Shown here one piece after another: positions 1 to 9,448 of a stretch of DNA of 64,000 bases (position 1 is its first letter; every line of letters starts with the position of its first letter). A program made the position numbers and the translations under genes. The stretch is from Desulfuromonas versatilis (GTDB lineage: Bacteria > Desulfobacterota > Desulfuromonadia > Desulfuromonadales > NIT-T3), in the NCBI RefSeq assembly GCF_019704135.1, contig NZ_AP024355.1, positions 2,908,001-2,972,000 of the forward strand, in the 5' to 3' direction. Under the pieces are notes generated by a model. The model did no database searches. It was not told the DNA's origin and saw only the letters and a program-made list of their open reading frames with translations.

Positions 1-25
1 AGGGGCAAGTCTTGTAAAATAATAA

Positions 26-1066
26 TCATTTCAACTTCCTGCGCTTCTGATAGAAGTCGCCCATGTCGTCATATATGGGCTCGAGATTGATTTGATAAAA
101 TCCCAGTCCGCCTTTTCTCAGGCCAATGTCGAATACATGGTCTGTTGGAAAGGATTCCCAGTAACCATAATCGTTCCTGATCTCAAGTTCTGGTGGGCCG
201 ACATTCACAGGCGACAGGATATTGTCGCCGGCGTAAATGTACCGGTAATACTGGAGACCTACCTTGTCCGTCAGTTGGTTGACTCTTAACAGCCCGGGAT
301 AAAGCGCCAATGAGGCGGAGATACCGATCAACATGGCAAGCGTAACGGCTTCTGGGGTCGGAACCCTGCCAAGCATCAGCAACAGAAAACTCGCCATGAG
401 CAGGCAGAAACCTCCTGCGGCCATGTAGAGAAAGGCTGGCCGCCCAGCATAGCCCTCGGAAATAAACGCTCCGTCGGTAAATGCGTAAAGAGCAAGAAGT
501 GCCATCGTGGCCATGGCCATGATGGCCGCCTTATCCTTACCCAAATCGAACAATGGTACATCATCGGGGGTGGTCTTTTTTCCGACCGTTTCTGCCAGAT
601 ATGTATGCAATCGAAATTGATCCACTTTGGGCGAGATCAGGATCTTATGGGTAACGCCGGACTTGTCCAAGATTTCAAGTGCGCAGCGTCCTTTGGGGTC
701 GCTCCCATCTGTGACAATGCTGAAGTGTTCTATGTCCTCCAACTTGATCTGCAAGCGGTCTTGGTCATCATCCTTGGTGTTGCCGGCGGAAAAGACATTA
801 ATGGTATTTCCGGTTATTGCAACGGAGCGCCATTTATATCTGGCCGTCAGAATGTAGATGGCAACAATGACAACAGCGGTGGCGACCCCTGCAGCGCCCT
901 CAACCACCTTGTCCTGGTCAAAAATTCCGGCGGCAAAAGCAATCAGGAGCCCAAGGGTTGCAACAAGAGCCGTCTCCCTCAATGATAGGGCTTTCAGTTT
1001 GAAGCCGGGCTCTATCCAGCGGAATTCAGATTTATAGGTATAGGGATTGGCGTATCTACGGCTCAT
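26..1066 (-). CDS. Hypothetical membrane protein with a PH-like soluble loop
   Basis: This 346-residue protein is not recognised. The ATG at 1066 is preferred over the one 27 bases upstream because a GGAG sits about nine bases ahead of it. Two hydrophobic segments near residues 30-75 are followed by a soluble, beta-rich stretch of about 100 residues that resembles bacterial PH-type membrane-protein domains. Three more hydrophobic segments lie near residues 180-265, and a soluble Tyr-rich tail ends the protein. The DNA looks clearly less GC-rich than the rest of the window, so recent acquisition is possible. It lies next to a RAYT transposase. Function unknown. Confidence 0.6.
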   Translation of the reverse strand: MSRRYANPYTYKSEFRWIEPGFKLKALSLRETALVATLGLLIAFAAGIFDQDKVVEGAAGVATAVVIVAIYILTARYKWRSVAITGNTINVFSAGNTKDDDQDRLQIKLEDIEHFSIVTDGSDPKGRCALEILDKSGVTHKILISPKVDQFRLHTYLAETVGKKTTPDDVPLFDLGKDKAAIMAMATMALLALYAFTDGAFISEGYAGRPAFLYMAAGGFCLLMASFLLLMLGRVPTPEAVTLAMLIGISASLALYPGLLRVNQLTDKVGLQYYRYIYAGDNILSPVNVGPPELEIRNDYGYWESFPTDHVFDIGLRKGGLGFYQINLEPIYDDMGDFYQKRRKLK

Positions 1067-1102
1067 CTTCGGCACTCCAGACAAAAAAGCCACCCATCGC
1101 GA

Positions 1103-1126
1103 GCTAAGAGGGTCGCTAAGAGGGTC
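1103..1126. repeat. Tandem 12-bp repeat at the transposase 3' end
   Basis: Two perfect head-to-tail copies of GCTAAGAGGGTC (1103-1114 and 1115-1126). The second copy runs into the stop codon of the adjacent RAYT transposase, which reads on the minus strand. It may be part of the repeat substrate of that transposase, or simple slippage. Confidence 0.7.
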
Positions 1127-1979
1127 AAGTCTTTACTCTTGCATTTCCGATGATCCGGCTCACTGCCGAATAGTGCAGGCCAAGCCGGTCGGCGACCTCC
1201 TTTTGGCTGTACCCCCACTTTTCCACGGCTTCGACAATCTTTCCGTTTCGTTCATCGCGGCCCTGAACGGCCGAGAAAAACTCATCAAGTTCCGGCCGCC
1301 CGGCAACTCGTTGGAACCTGGGAATCTCGCCGATCTCTGATTTGTCTTCGAGAAATGGTTGGAGCATCTCGAAAAAGCTCTCACTGCCGAGTGCGACCTG
1401 CCCCCTCACCTTTTCGAAAGGACTGCCGGCCTTCATTCCGTCCCGGACGAAGGATTGGAACCGGCTGACAGCCGTTTGCCTCTCCTGCCCGAAATTTGCG
1501 AGCACCCAGTCGACGCTGAGGCATGGGTGAACCTCACCCATTCTGCAGGTTCCCCTATAGCTGCTCCAAAGCCAGTCCTCCGGCGCCTTCGTAGCGCCGG
1601 CCCGCACCGGGTTGAGAGCGACGTACCGAATAACCTCCAGCAGATGTCTTTCCTTCTCGATGAGAATGGCCCTGTAGCGCCCCTGGAAGAGGTGCCCGCT
1701 CTTGCCGTGCCGGCGGTTGAAGGCCTGGGTGTAGACGCCCCCCACCTGCCGCATCCCCTTGGAGAGATTGCCGTCAGGGGTTTCGATGACAAGGTGGAAG
1801 TGATTGTTCATGAGGCAGTAGGCATGGCAGAGCCAGTTGTAACGCCGGGCGGTATGGGCAAGGATGCCAAGGAACCGCTCCCGATCCCCATCATCGAGGA
1901 AGGTGTCCTGGCGATGGTTGCCACGGGAGGTGACGTGATAGAGGGCACCGGGAAATTCGATGCGCAGCGGGCGGGCCAT
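1125..1979 (-). CDS. REP-associated tyrosine transposase (RAYT, Y1_Tnp family)
   Basis: A 284-residue protein of the single-stranded-DNA HUH nuclease family related to IS200/IS605 transposases. The HUH signature is visible as NNHFHLV near residue 60, with the candidate nucleophile Tyr in GGVYTQAFNRRHG about 25 residues later, followed by the family hallmark GHLFQGRY and the VALNPVRAG segment. The last 60 residues form a helix-turn-helix-like tail (YSQKEVADRLGLHYSAVSRI) found in the long RAYT subtype. A GGAGGAG ribosome site precedes the ATG. No flanking IS ends were seen, which fits a domesticated RAYT that acts on dispersed REP hairpins and does not move itself. It probably shares a transcript with the DUF3024 gene eight bases upstream. 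Confidence 0.88.
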   Translation of the reverse strand: MARPLRIEFPGALYHVTSRGNHRQDTFLDDGDRERFLGILAHTARRYNWLCHAYCLMNNHFHLVIETPDGNLSKGMRQVGGVYTQAFNRRHGKSGHLFQGRYRAILIEKERHLLEVIRYVALNPVRAGATKAPEDWLWSSYRGTCRMGEVHPCLSVDWVLANFGQERQTAVSRFQSFVRDGMKAGSPFEKVRGQVALGSESFFEMLQPFLEDKSEIGEIPRFQRVAGRPELDEFFSAVQGRDERNGKIVEAVEKWGYSQKEVADRLGLHYSAVSRIIGNARVKT

Positions 1980-1987
1980 TTCTCCTC

Positions 1988-2332
1988 CTATCCCCAGTAA
2001 ATCCCGGTGGAGTCCTGATCGATCTCCTGAAGGAGACGGTCGAAGTTCTTCACCGGGTCGATATTCATGTCGGGATGCCAGCGGGAATTGCGATCGGCGC
2101 AGTAGAGTGCCCAGAGGTTCTCTTCGGTATCGTAGCGGAACTGCGCCACTGATATTTCAACCCACTTCTCCGGCATCCTGAATGCGGGGCGGCTTTCGAA
2201 AAGGGTGATGGTGTTGCCGCGGAATTTGAAGCTGAGGCGGATTTCGTTGTGGAGATGATTGGGGATTTTTTTCTGGCAGTAGGCGGAAAGCTTCTTTTCG
2301 ACGAGTTGTTTGACGAGAGGGGGGAGAGGCAT
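1988..2332 (-). CDS. DUF3024 family protein
   Basis: A 114-residue soluble protein. It carries the DUF3024 pattern: RGNTITLFESRP in the first half, then AQFRY and a Trp-rich LYCADRNSRWH in the second half. The family is small, widespread and of unknown function, often found near mobile or accessory genes. It lies eight bases upstream of the RAYT transposase on the same strand and is probably co-transcribed with it. Confidence 0.72.
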   Translation of the reverse strand: MPLPPLVKQLVEKKLSAYCQKKIPNHLHNEIRLSFKFRGNTITLFESRPAFRMPEKWVEISVAQFRYDTEENLWALYCADRNSRWHPDMNIDPVKNFDRLLQEIDQDSTGIYWG

Positions 2333-2390
2333 GGGTTGGGTCCTTCCAGGGATGGATTTTCGGAAAGGATAGAGGGGATGGGTTACAACC

Positions 2391-3080
2391 TCACGGCTGC
2401 TCCCAGCGGATCACCTGCTCAGCGAAATCGACCTGAAACTGCCGGTGCTTGAGAAAATCCATCCCCAGCAGGCCGTCGACGGTATCGGTCGGATCGGCAT
2501 TGTCGATGATGTAGGCGGTAAACCCCTTCATCTCGTAGGGGCCGATGCGCAGCGCGGCGATTTGGACCTGGTCGGACTGGATGACCTGGCCAGAGGCCAG
2601 TTTACTGTGGGCCTTTCTCTGGGCGACAAGCCCCAGCCCGCGGATGGATTTGCGGTAAAGAACCGTGTGGGTCGCTCCGGTATCCAGCAGCATGTTCAAT
2701 TGGACGCTGCGCGGACCGTAATTGAGCGAGACCGGGATCAGGATCTGGTGCCCCTCGATGATGACCGGGGTTTCCTGCGGCTCGAGCACGGCAAGCCGGG
2801 CCGTTTTCCGCTTGTTCTCCGAACCCTGCTCCTCTTTCGCGAGGCCGTTGCGCCGCTCGAGTTCCAGCGCCCTCTGCTGCGGCGAGAGATCGTCGAGGGC
2901 CTCTCGGTAGACCTTGAGCTTCTCCCGGTACTGCTGGGGGATGCGGGTTTCGTCGTCGACGAACACGATGCTGCCGTTCTGGTCAACGTACCTGTAATAC
3001 TTCGCCTCCAGGGTCCCCGGCATCCCCGTCGCTACCAGTGCCAGAAGCCCGAGGGTCAGCAACTGCCAAACCCTGCCCAT
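2391..3080 (-). CDS. Secreted retropepsin-like aspartic protease with DUF4124 domain
   Basis: A 229-residue exported protein. Residues 1-26 form a signal peptide ending near LEA. Next comes a DUF4124-like segment (YYRYVDQNGSIVFVDD), a charged helical linker, and from about residue 105 a clan AA aspartic protease fold. The catalytic motif is LLDTGATHTVLY and the second half carries GLLGMDFL. Single-chain proteins of this kind act as dimers in the periplasm. The combination of a DUF4124 module with a retropepsin core is known in proteobacteria, but the substrate is unknown. It stands alone, followed at 3291-3328 by the shared terminator region that lies upstream of it. Confidence 0.78.
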   Translation of the reverse strand: MGRVWQLLTLGLLALVATGMPGTLEAKYYRYVDQNGSIVFVDDETRIPQQYREKLKVYREALDDLSPQQRALELERRNGLAKEEQGSENKRKTARLAVLEPQETPVIIEGHQILIPVSLNYGPRSVQLNMLLDTGATHTVLYRKSIRGLGLVAQRKAHSKLASGQVIQSDQVQIAALRIGPYEMKGFTAYIIDNADPTDTVDGLLGMDFLKHRQFQVDFAEQVIRWEQP

Positions 3081-3290
3081 CCGCCTGCCCTCCGATTGTT
3101 CATTTAAATTTCTTGAATGAGCCCTATTTTAAGCAGATTCCTTTCCAAAAGCCAACCGCTTGTTTTTCAATAATCTTATCCCTGCATAGGGATATTGCCA
3201 CCGGCTGCGGAAAAAGTTTCGCCACACGGAACTCCGGGTGGCCGGGGGCCAGTAAAAAATCTCTTACAGCGGGATTCTTACCGCGTCAAA

Positions 3291-3328
3291 ACAACAAAGC
3301 CGGCCCCTGTCGAGGCCGGCTTTGTTGT
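3291..3328. terminator. Bidirectional intrinsic terminator after pyc
   Basis: A perfect 15-bp stem (3291-3305 with 3314-3328) with an 8-base loop. It is GC-rich in the middle and flanked by A/T-rich ends that supply weak U-tracts on both strands. It lies 19 bases past the pyc stop codon and most likely ends the pyc transcript. Confidence 0.85.
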
Positions 3329-3346
3329 CACTTATTTCGGTTTGGA

Positions 3347-6300
3347 TCAGTCAAGAACCACCAAAAGGTCGCCCTGCTGCACCTGGTCGCCTTCTTTGAA
3401 CAGCACTTCCTTGACCACCCCGTCCTTCTGGGCCTTGACGTTGGTCTCCATCTTCATCGCCTCGGTGGAGAGCAGGGTGTCGCCGGCCTTGACCGCGTCG
3501 CCGACGGCGACCAGCAGTTTGAAGAGCTTGCCTGGCATCGGCGCGCCGACCTGCCGGGAGTCGTCGGGATCGGCCTTGGCGTGGCTGGTTTCCTCGGTGG
3601 CGACCGAGAGGTCCTTGACCCGCACCTGACGCGGCTCGCCGTTGAGCTCGAAGTAGATGTTGCGGGTGCCGTCGTCGTGGACCCGGCCGATGGCATTGAG
3701 CTTGATGATCAGGGTCTTGCCCGGCTCGATGTCGATGCTCACCTCGTCACCGATGTCGAGGCCGTAGAAGAAGACCGGCGTCGGCAGGAACGAGGTGTCG
3801 CTGAACTCCTGGCGGTGGCGGTCGAACTCCTCGAAAACGCCCGGATAGAGGGTCGCCGAGAGCACGTCCCGCTCGGAGATGGGGTGACCGACCTTCTTCT
3901 CCACCTGGGCCTTCTTGGCGGCGAAGTCGACGGGTTCGAGCAGTTCACCCGGGCGGCAGGTCAGCGGCTGCTCGTCCTTGAGGATGATCTTCTGCAGCTT
4001 TTCGGGAAAGCCGCCGTAGGGCTGGCCGATCATCCCCTTGAAGAAGTCGACCACCCCCTGGGGGAAGGTCAGCTGCTGACCGCGCTCGTAGACGTCCTCG
4101 GGCTGCAGGTTGTTCTGGATCATGAACATGGCCATGTCGCCGACGATCTTCGACGAGGGGGTCACCTTGATCACATCGCCGAACATGTCGTTGACCTTGC
4201 GGTACATCTCCTTGCACTCCTCCCAGCGGTGGCCGAGGCCGAACCCCTCGACCTGGGGCTTGTAGTTGGAGTACTGGCCGCCGGGGATCTCGTGGTGGTA
4301 GACCTGGGCGGTGCCGCTGCGCAGCTCGGACTCGAAGGGGGCGTAGCAGGGGCGCACGGTCTCCCAGTAGTTGGCGAGCTGCTGCAGCCCGTCCTGGTCG
4401 AGCTTGGGATCCCAGATGGTGCCGTGAAGCGCCGCCAGCAGGGCGTTGAGATTGGGCTGGGCGGTCAGCCCCGAAACCGAAGAGAGGGCCACATCGACGA
4501 TGTCGACCCCGGCTTGGGCGGCCATCAGCAGCATCGCCCCGCCGTTGCTCGAGGTATCGTGAGTGTGCAGGTGAATGGGGATGCCGATCTCCTGCTTGAG
4601 GGCGCGGATCAGCTTCTCGGCGGCGAAGGGTTTGAGCAGACCCGCCATGTCCTTGATGGCCAAAATGTGGGCGCCCATCTTCTCGAGTTCCTTGGCCAGG
4701 TCGACGTAGTACCGGAGGGGGTACTTGTCGCGCTTGGGATCGAGGATGTCGCCGGTGTAGCACATGGCCGCCTCGCAGACGGCGTTGTTCTTGCGCACCG
4801 CGTCCATGGCGACCTGCATCCCCTTGGTCCAGTTCAGCGAGTCGAACACGCGGAAGATGTCGATGCCGCTCTGGGCGGCCTTGGCGACGAATTCCTGCAC
4901 CACGTTGTCGGGGTAGTTGGTGTAGCCGACGGCGTTGGAGCCGCGCAGCAACATCTGGAAGAGGATATTGGGCACCTTCTTGCGCAGCCGGTCGAGGCGC
5001 TCCCAGGGGTCCTCGCGCAAAAAGCGCATGGCGACGTCAAAGGTCGCTCCACCCCACATCTCCAGCGAGAATAGCCCGCCGCCCAGGTGGGCGGTCGCCT
5101 CGGCAATGCGATCCAGGTCAAAGGTGCGGAAGCGCGTGGCCATCAGCGACTGGTGGGCGTCGCGCATGGTGGTGTCGGTGACCAGCAGGCGTTTTTCCTT
5201 GAGCGCCCACTGGGCCAGCCCCTCGGGTCCCTTGGCGAGCAGGATGTCGCGGGTGCCGCGGGGGTGCTGGGTGCCATAGGGAATCTCGGGCACCGTCGCC
5301 TCGCGCAGGCTGCTGAAATGCAGCGGCTGCTTGATGCCGGGGTAGCCGTTGACGATGGTGTGGCCGATGAAGTTGAGGATCTTGTTGGCGCGGTCCTTCT
5401 TCACCGGGATCAGGAACAGCTCGGGGTGGCTGTCGATGAAGGAGGTGTCACACTTGCCCTCCCGAAAGGTCGGGTGGGTGATCACCCGCTCGAGAAAGCC
5501 GATGTTGGTCTTCACCCCGCGAATGCGGAACTCCTGCAAGGCACGGTGCATGGTCCGCGATGCGTCGGCGAAGGTCAGTCCCCAGGTGGAGATTTTGACC
5601 AGCAGCGAATCGTAGTGAGGGGTGATCACCGCCCCGGCAAAGCCGGCGGCCGCGTCGAGGCGCACGCCGAAGCCGGCCGCGGTGCGGTAAGCCTTGATGG
5701 TGCCGAAATCGGGGGCGAACTGGTTGGCCGGGTCCTCGGTGGTGATCCGCGACTGGATGGCGTAACCGCGCAGCTCGATGTCCTTCTGGCTCTTGATGTT
5801 GATCTCCGGGTCGGAGAGCTTGTACCCCTCGGCGATGCGGATCTGCGCCTGGACCAGATTGCGCATGGTCACCAGCTCCGTCACCGTGTGCTCGACCTGG
5901 ATGCGCGGGTTGACCTCGATGAAGTAGAAATTCTCTTCCTTGTCCATCAGAAACTCGATGGTCCCGGCGTTGACGTAGTCCACCGATTTGGCGATCTTCA
6001 GCGCGTAATCGCAGAGTTGGGCGCGCTTCTTGTCGTCGAGGTAGATCGAGGGGGCGATTTCGATGACCTTCTGGTGACGGCGCTGCACCGAACAGTCACG
6101 CTCGTAGAAATGCACGATGTTGCCGTGCTTGTCGCCGAGGATCTGCACCTCGACGTGCTTGGGGCGCTCGATGTACTTTTCCAGGAACACGGCGGGGTTG
6201 CCGAAGGCGGCCTTGGCCTCGGAGGCGGCGCTCTTGAGCCCCTCGAGCAGTTCCTTCTGGCTGCGGGCCACGCGCATGCCGCGGCCGCCGCCACCGGCCG

Positions 6301-6793
6301 AAGCCTTGACGATGATCGGATAGCCCGCCGACTTGGCGAAGATCAGCGCCTCCTCTTCGGTAGAGATGGGCTGCTCGGTCCCGGGAACCACCGGCACGCC
6401 GGCCTCGACGGCCATCTTGCGCCCGGAGACCTTGTCCCCCAGCGCCCGCTGGATTTCCGGGGTGGGGCCGATGAAGGTGATCCCGGCCCGCTCGCAGGCC
6501 TCGGCGAATTCGGGGTTTTCCGAAAGGAAGCCATAACCGGGGTGGATCGCGTCGACATCCTTCTTGCGGGCCAGGTCGATGATCTCGTCAATCCCCAGGT
6601 AGGCGTCGATGGGCCCCTTGCCCTTACCGACCAGGTAGGCTTCGTCGGCTTTGTAGCGGTGCAGGGAGAGCTTGTCCTGCTCCGAGTAGATGGCCACGGT
6701 GCTGATCCCCAGTTCGGTGCAGGCCCGGAAGATGCGGATCGCGATTTCGCCGCGGTTAGCCGCCAGGATCTTCTTGAACTTTTTTACCGCCAT
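3347..6793 (-). CDS. pyc: Pyruvate carboxylase
   Basis: A full-length single-chain biotin enzyme of 1148 residues that makes oxaloacetate from pyruvate, bicarbonate and ATP. The order is biotin carboxylase (KILAANRGEIAIR at the start, ATP-grasp loop GGGGRGMR, EVNPRIQVEHTVTE), carboxyltransferase from about residue 530 (DTTMRDAHQSLMATR, metal-site HLHTHDT), and the biotinyl domain at the end with the target lysine in EAMKMETN near residue 1113. The ATG at 6793 is chosen because AGGAGGAAG precedes it; the upstream in-frame ATG has no such site. This enzyme is the usual anaplerotic entry in acetate- and pyruvate-using Desulfuromonadales. It is monocistronic, with its own promoter region and terminator. 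Confidence 0.97.
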   Translation of the reverse strand: MAVKKFKKILAANRGEIAIRIFRACTELGISTVAIYSEQDKLSLHRYKADEAYLVGKGKGPIDAYLGIDEIIDLARKKDVDAIHPGYGFLSENPEFAEACERAGITFIGPTPEIQRALGDKVSGRKMAVEAGVPVVPGTEQPISTEEEALIFAKSAGYPIIVKASAGGGGRGMRVARSQKELLEGLKSAASEAKAAFGNPAVFLEKYIERPKHVEVQILGDKHGNIVHFYERDCSVQRRHQKVIEIAPSIYLDDKKRAQLCDYALKIAKSVDYVNAGTIEFLMDKEENFYFIEVNPRIQVEHTVTELVTMRNLVQAQIRIAEGYKLSDPEINIKSQKDIELRGYAIQSRITTEDPANQFAPDFGTIKAYRTAAGFGVRLDAAAGFAGAVITPHYDSLLVKISTWGLTFADASRTMHRALQEFRIRGVKTNIGFLERVITHPTFREGKCDTSFIDSHPELFLIPVKKDRANKILNFIGHTIVNGYPGIKQPLHFSSLREATVPEIPYGTQHPRGTRDILLAKGPEGLAQWALKEKRLLVTDTTMRDAHQSLMATRFRTFDLDRIAEATAHLGGGLFSLEMWGGATFDVAMRFLREDPWERLDRLRKKVPNILFQMLLRGSNAVGYTNYPDNVVQEFVAKAAQSGIDIFRVFDSLNWTKGMQVAMDAVRKNNAVCEAAMCYTGDILDPKRDKYPLRYYVDLAKELEKMGAHILAIKDMAGLLKPFAAEKLIRALKQEIGIPIHLHTHDTSSNGGAMLLMAAQAGVDIVDVALSSVSGLTAQPNLNALLAALHGTIWDPKLDQDGLQQLANYWETVRPCYAPFESELRSGTAQVYHHEIPGGQYSNYKPQVEGFGLGHRWEECKEMYRKVNDMFGDVIKVTPSSKIVGDMAMFMIQNNLQPEDVYERGQQLTFPQGVVDFFKGMIGQPYGGFPEKLQKIILKDEQPLTCRPGELLEPVDFAAKKAQVEKKVGHPISERDVLSATLYPGVFEEFDRHRQEFSDTSFLPTPVFFYGLDIGDEVSIDIEPGKTLIIKLNAIGRVHDDGTRNIYFELNGEPRQVRVKDLSVATEETSHAKADPDDSRQVGAPMPGKLFKLLVAVGDAVKAGDTLLSTEAMKMETNVKAQKDGVVKEVLFKEGDQVQQGDLLVVLD

Positions 6794-6866
6794 GTGCTTC
6801 CTCCTCCGCGCGACGCCTGCCGGCGCCGGCAACTATTTAACCCAAAATAAAACAACTACAGCAAGC

Positions 6867-6915
6867 CTAAATATTTTAGCAAAACTAAAATTTTTATGTA
6901 TTTTTAAATATTTAG
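6867..6915. promoter_or_regulatory. Paired AT-rich palindromes in the pyc leader
   Basis: CTAAATATTTTAG at 6867-6879 and TAAATATTTAG at 6905-6915 share a TAAATATTT core and sit about 38 bases apart in an unusually AT-rich stretch between the candidate promoter and pyc. They could be operator half-sites or a leader structure. This is a sequence observation only. Confidence 0.35.
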
Positions 6916-6936
6916 ATCAATATGCACGATGACGCA

Positions 6937-6966
6937 CATCTAACCAGAAAGGAGAAACACTGTCAA
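6937..6966 (-). promoter_or_regulatory. Candidate sigma-70 promoter for pyc
   Basis: On the minus strand there is a perfect -35 TTGACA (6966-6961), an 18-bp spacer and a -10-like TAGATG (6942-6937). This would give a leader of about 140 bases containing the paired AT-rich palindromes. The -10 match is only partial. Confidence 0.4.
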
Positions 6967-7069
6967 TATAGAATATTGTTTTAAAACTTAACCCATTGAA
7001 TTAACAAAGCAACTTCGACCTCTTTTCGCGGAATCATCCAATTGTGTATGACGGCCGCCAACCCATGGG

Positions 7070-7105
7070 AAAAGGCGCCGCCCACCTGGGGTTCGGCGCC
7101 TTTTT
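7070..7105 (-). terminator. Intrinsic terminator after slipin/NfeD operon
   Basis: An 11-bp stem (AAAAGGCGCCG at 7070-7080 pairing with CGGCGCCTTTT at 7094-7104) with T-runs, just past the slipin stop codon. Confidence 0.8.
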
Positions 7106-7126
7106 AGGGCAAATTGGTCCGCAGCT

Positions 7127-7897
7127 CTATTTTTCTTCCAGGCCGGCCTTCCCCAGAAATGGCCGGATCAGGTCGATGGGCACCGGGAAGATGATGGTGG
7201 AGTTCTTCTCCGTAGCCACCTCGGTCAAGGTCTGCAGAAAGCGCAGCTGCAGCGCGCCGGCCTCGGAAGAGATGATCCGCGCCGCATCGGCGAGTTTCTG
7301 CGAAGCCTGGAATTCGCCCTCGGCATGGATGACCTTGGAGCGCCGCTCGCGCTCGGCTTCGGCCTGCCGGGCCATGGCCCGCTGCATCTCCACCGGAAGG
7401 TCGATGTGCTTGACCTCCACGTTGGCAACCTTGATCCCCCAGGCGTCGGTCTGCCGGTCGAGAATCTGCTGCAGGTTCTGGTTGATCTTGTCGCGATGGG
7501 CTAGCAACTCATCCAACTCCGATTGCCCCAGCACGCTGCGCAGGGTGGTCTGGGCCAGCTGGCTGGTGGCATAGAGAAAGTTTTCCACCTCGATCAGCGC
7601 CTTCTCCGGCCCCACCACGCGGAAATAGAGGACAGCGTTGACCTTTACCGAAACGTTGTCCTTGGTGATGATGTCCTGGGGAGGCACGTCCATGGCGACG
7701 ATGCGCAGACTCACCTTGACCAGCTTGTCGACCACCGGGATGATGAAGCGCAGCCCGGGCCCCTTGACCCCCGCGAAGCGCCCGAGGCGAAACACCACCC
7801 CCCGCTCGTATTCGAACAGCACCCGCACCGCGCTGCCGACAATCGCCACCAGCATGGCCACCAACACCGCCCAGCCAATCAGTCCGACAGGGATCAT
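7127..7897 (-). CDS. Slipin (stomatin/SPFH-family membrane protein)
   Basis: A 256-residue protein with one N-terminal membrane segment (residues 5-28) followed by an SPFH/band-7 domain beginning at [14 protein letters not shown] and including [22 protein letters not shown] helical segment near residues 165-205 ([21 protein letters not shown]) is typical of oligomerising stomatin homologues. Slipins form ring-like scaffolds in the inner membrane and are cleaved by partner NfeD proteases. The long nfeD gene lies 14 bases upstream on the same strand, the classic slipin/NfeD operon, so partnership is well supported by context. Length is normal for the bacterial slipin family. Confidence 0.92.
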   Translation of the reverse strand: MIPVGLIGWAVLVAMLVAIVGSAVRVLFEYERGVVFRLGRFAGVKGPGLRFIIPVVDKLVKVSLRIVAMDVPPQDIITKDNVSVKVNAVLYFRVVGPEKALIEVENFLYATSQLAQTTLRSVLGQSELDELLAHRDKINQNLQQILDRQTDAWGIKVANVEVKHIDLPVEMQRAMARQAEAERERRSKVIHAEGEFQASQKLADAARIISSEAGALQLRFLQTLTEVATEKNSTIIFPVPIDLIRPFLGKAGLEEK

Positions 7898-7911
7898 TCG
7901 CGACCTCCTTT

Positions 7912-9291
7912 TCAGTTTAGGTTTTCGCCTGGGGATTCACTGCCGGGCCCGGGACTGGTCCGCCGTTCGGCCGCCCGGACTTCAAGGCGCATATTGCGCG
8001 CCATCTGCACCACCTCGATCACGGCCCCCCGGGGAATCGCCTCCGAGGAAAAAGCGTCCCAATACTCGCCGTGCACGAACACCCGCCCGGTTTCATGGAT
8101 GTCGGTGAGCGCCTCGCCGCGCTCCCCGGCCATCCCCTCGGCCCCGGATACGAAGCGGGTTTTCTGGGTCTTGACCACGAAATACAGGGCGATGATGAAA
8201 AACCCGCTGGTCACCGCCACGGTCACCAGGATCACTTCCCAGGAGATCTGCATATAAGGCTCCGGCGTATCCACCAGGATCAACGAACCAAAGGCCAGCG
8301 AGACGATGCCGCCGACGGTCAGCATGCCGTAGGAGATGACCTTGATCTCCAGGACGAACAGCACCACCGCCAGCAGAATCAGCAGCACGCCCACGTAATT
8401 GACCGGAATGGTCTGGAAGCCGAAAAAGGCCAGCAGCAGGGCCAGAGCGCCGATGGCCCCCGGCAGGATCACCCCGGGCTGGGAGATTTCGAAGAAGATC
8501 CCCAGGATCCCCAGCATCAGCAACATGTAGGCGACGTTGGGGTTGCTGACGGTGTTGAGGATTTTCTGGCGCCAGCCCATTTCCGCGACCACCAGCTCCG
8601 CCCCGGCGGTATGCAGGGTCAGCCCCTGCCCCTCGCGCAGATAGCGGCGCCCGTCAAGCCCCTCAAGCAGCTGCTTATCGTTTTCGGCGATCAGGTCGAT
8701 CACCTTGAGTTCCAGGGCCTCGGAGGCCGGCGTGGAGATACTCTCCCTGACGATCCGCTCGGCCCAGTCCACGTTGCGGCCGCGCTGCTCGGCGATGCTG
8801 CGGGCATAGGCCACGGCATCGTTGAGCACCTTGTCCATCATCGTGCTCTGCTCGTTCTGGCCGCCGGCGCCGCCGCTGCCGATGGCCACCGGATGCGCGG
8901 CCCCGAGATTGGTCCCCGGAGCCATCACCGCAAAATCGGCCGCCAGGGTGATCAGCGCCCCCGCCGAGGCGGCCCTGGCGCCGGAGGGCGCGACGTAGAC
9001 GATCACCGGAATGCGCGAGCCGAGGATCCCCTGGATGATGGTCCGCATGGCCGTATCCAGTCCGCCGGGGGTATCCAGTCGAATGAGAAAGGCTTTGGCC
9101 TGCTGGCTGTTGGCCTGCTGCAGCTGATCGACGAGAAACCCGGCGATCACCGGGTTGATCACGTCGGCGACCTCCACCACCCTGATGACCGGCGAGGTCG
9201 CCTGCAGCGGCTGGGCGTCGACAGGCCCGCCCCCGCCTGGCAGAAGAATGACCCCCAGCAGCACCAGCCATATTTTCCAGAGCTTTTCCAT
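7912..9291 (-). CDS. nfeD: NfeD family membrane-bound ClpP-class serine protease
   Basis: A 459-residue long-form NfeD protein. A signal peptide (residues 1-27) is followed by a ClpP-like protease domain to about residue 230, with the candidate catalytic Ser in the ARAASAGA segment and the helix [24 protein letters not shown]-type region after it. Four or five hydrophobic segments lie between about residues 240 and 370, and the C-terminus (about 385-445) is the NfeD OB-fold. Long NfeD proteins cleave the C-terminal region of slipins, and the slipin gene follows after a 14-base gap. Role in membrane quality control is inferred from the family. Confidence 0.92.
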   Translation of the reverse strand: MEKLWKIWLVLLGVILLPGGGGPVDAQPLQATSPVIRVVEVADVINPVIAGFLVDQLQQANSQQAKAFLIRLDTPGGLDTAMRTIIQGILGSRIPVIVYVAPSGARAASAGALITLAADFAVMAPGTNLGAAHPVAIGSGGAGGQNEQSTMMDKVLNDAVAYARSIAEQRGRNVDWAERIVRESISTPASEALELKVIDLIAENDKQLLEGLDGRRYLREGQGLTLHTAGAELVVAEMGWRQKILNTVSNPNVAYMLLMLGILGIFFEISQPGVILPGAIGALALLLAFFGFQTIPVNYVGVLLILLAVVLFVLEIKVISYGMLTVGGIVSLAFGSLILVDTPEPYMQISWEVILVTVAVTSGFFIIALYFVVKTQKTRFVSGAEGMAGERGEALTDIHETGRVFVHGEYWDAFSSEAIPRGAVIEVVQMARNMRLEVRAAERRTSPGPGSESPGENLN

Positions 9292-9448
9292 GGTTAAAGA
9301 TTACCCCATGGCTGTCTGGTGTCAAATGGTTGAAAATGGTAGCTTTTTTCTGAAACTGGGTGGCGCAATCCCCTTGCCCTGCAGCGCCGAACGTGCTAAG
9401 TTAGTTTGCGTCAATGGAATGACGCCCCCTTTCATCGCAACGGTGACT

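Noticed and set aside
9300-9448. Sigma-54 promoter-like GG...GC pairs upstream of the NtrC-family gene
   Set aside because: The best candidate has 12 bases between GG and GC, outside the fixed 10-base spacing.
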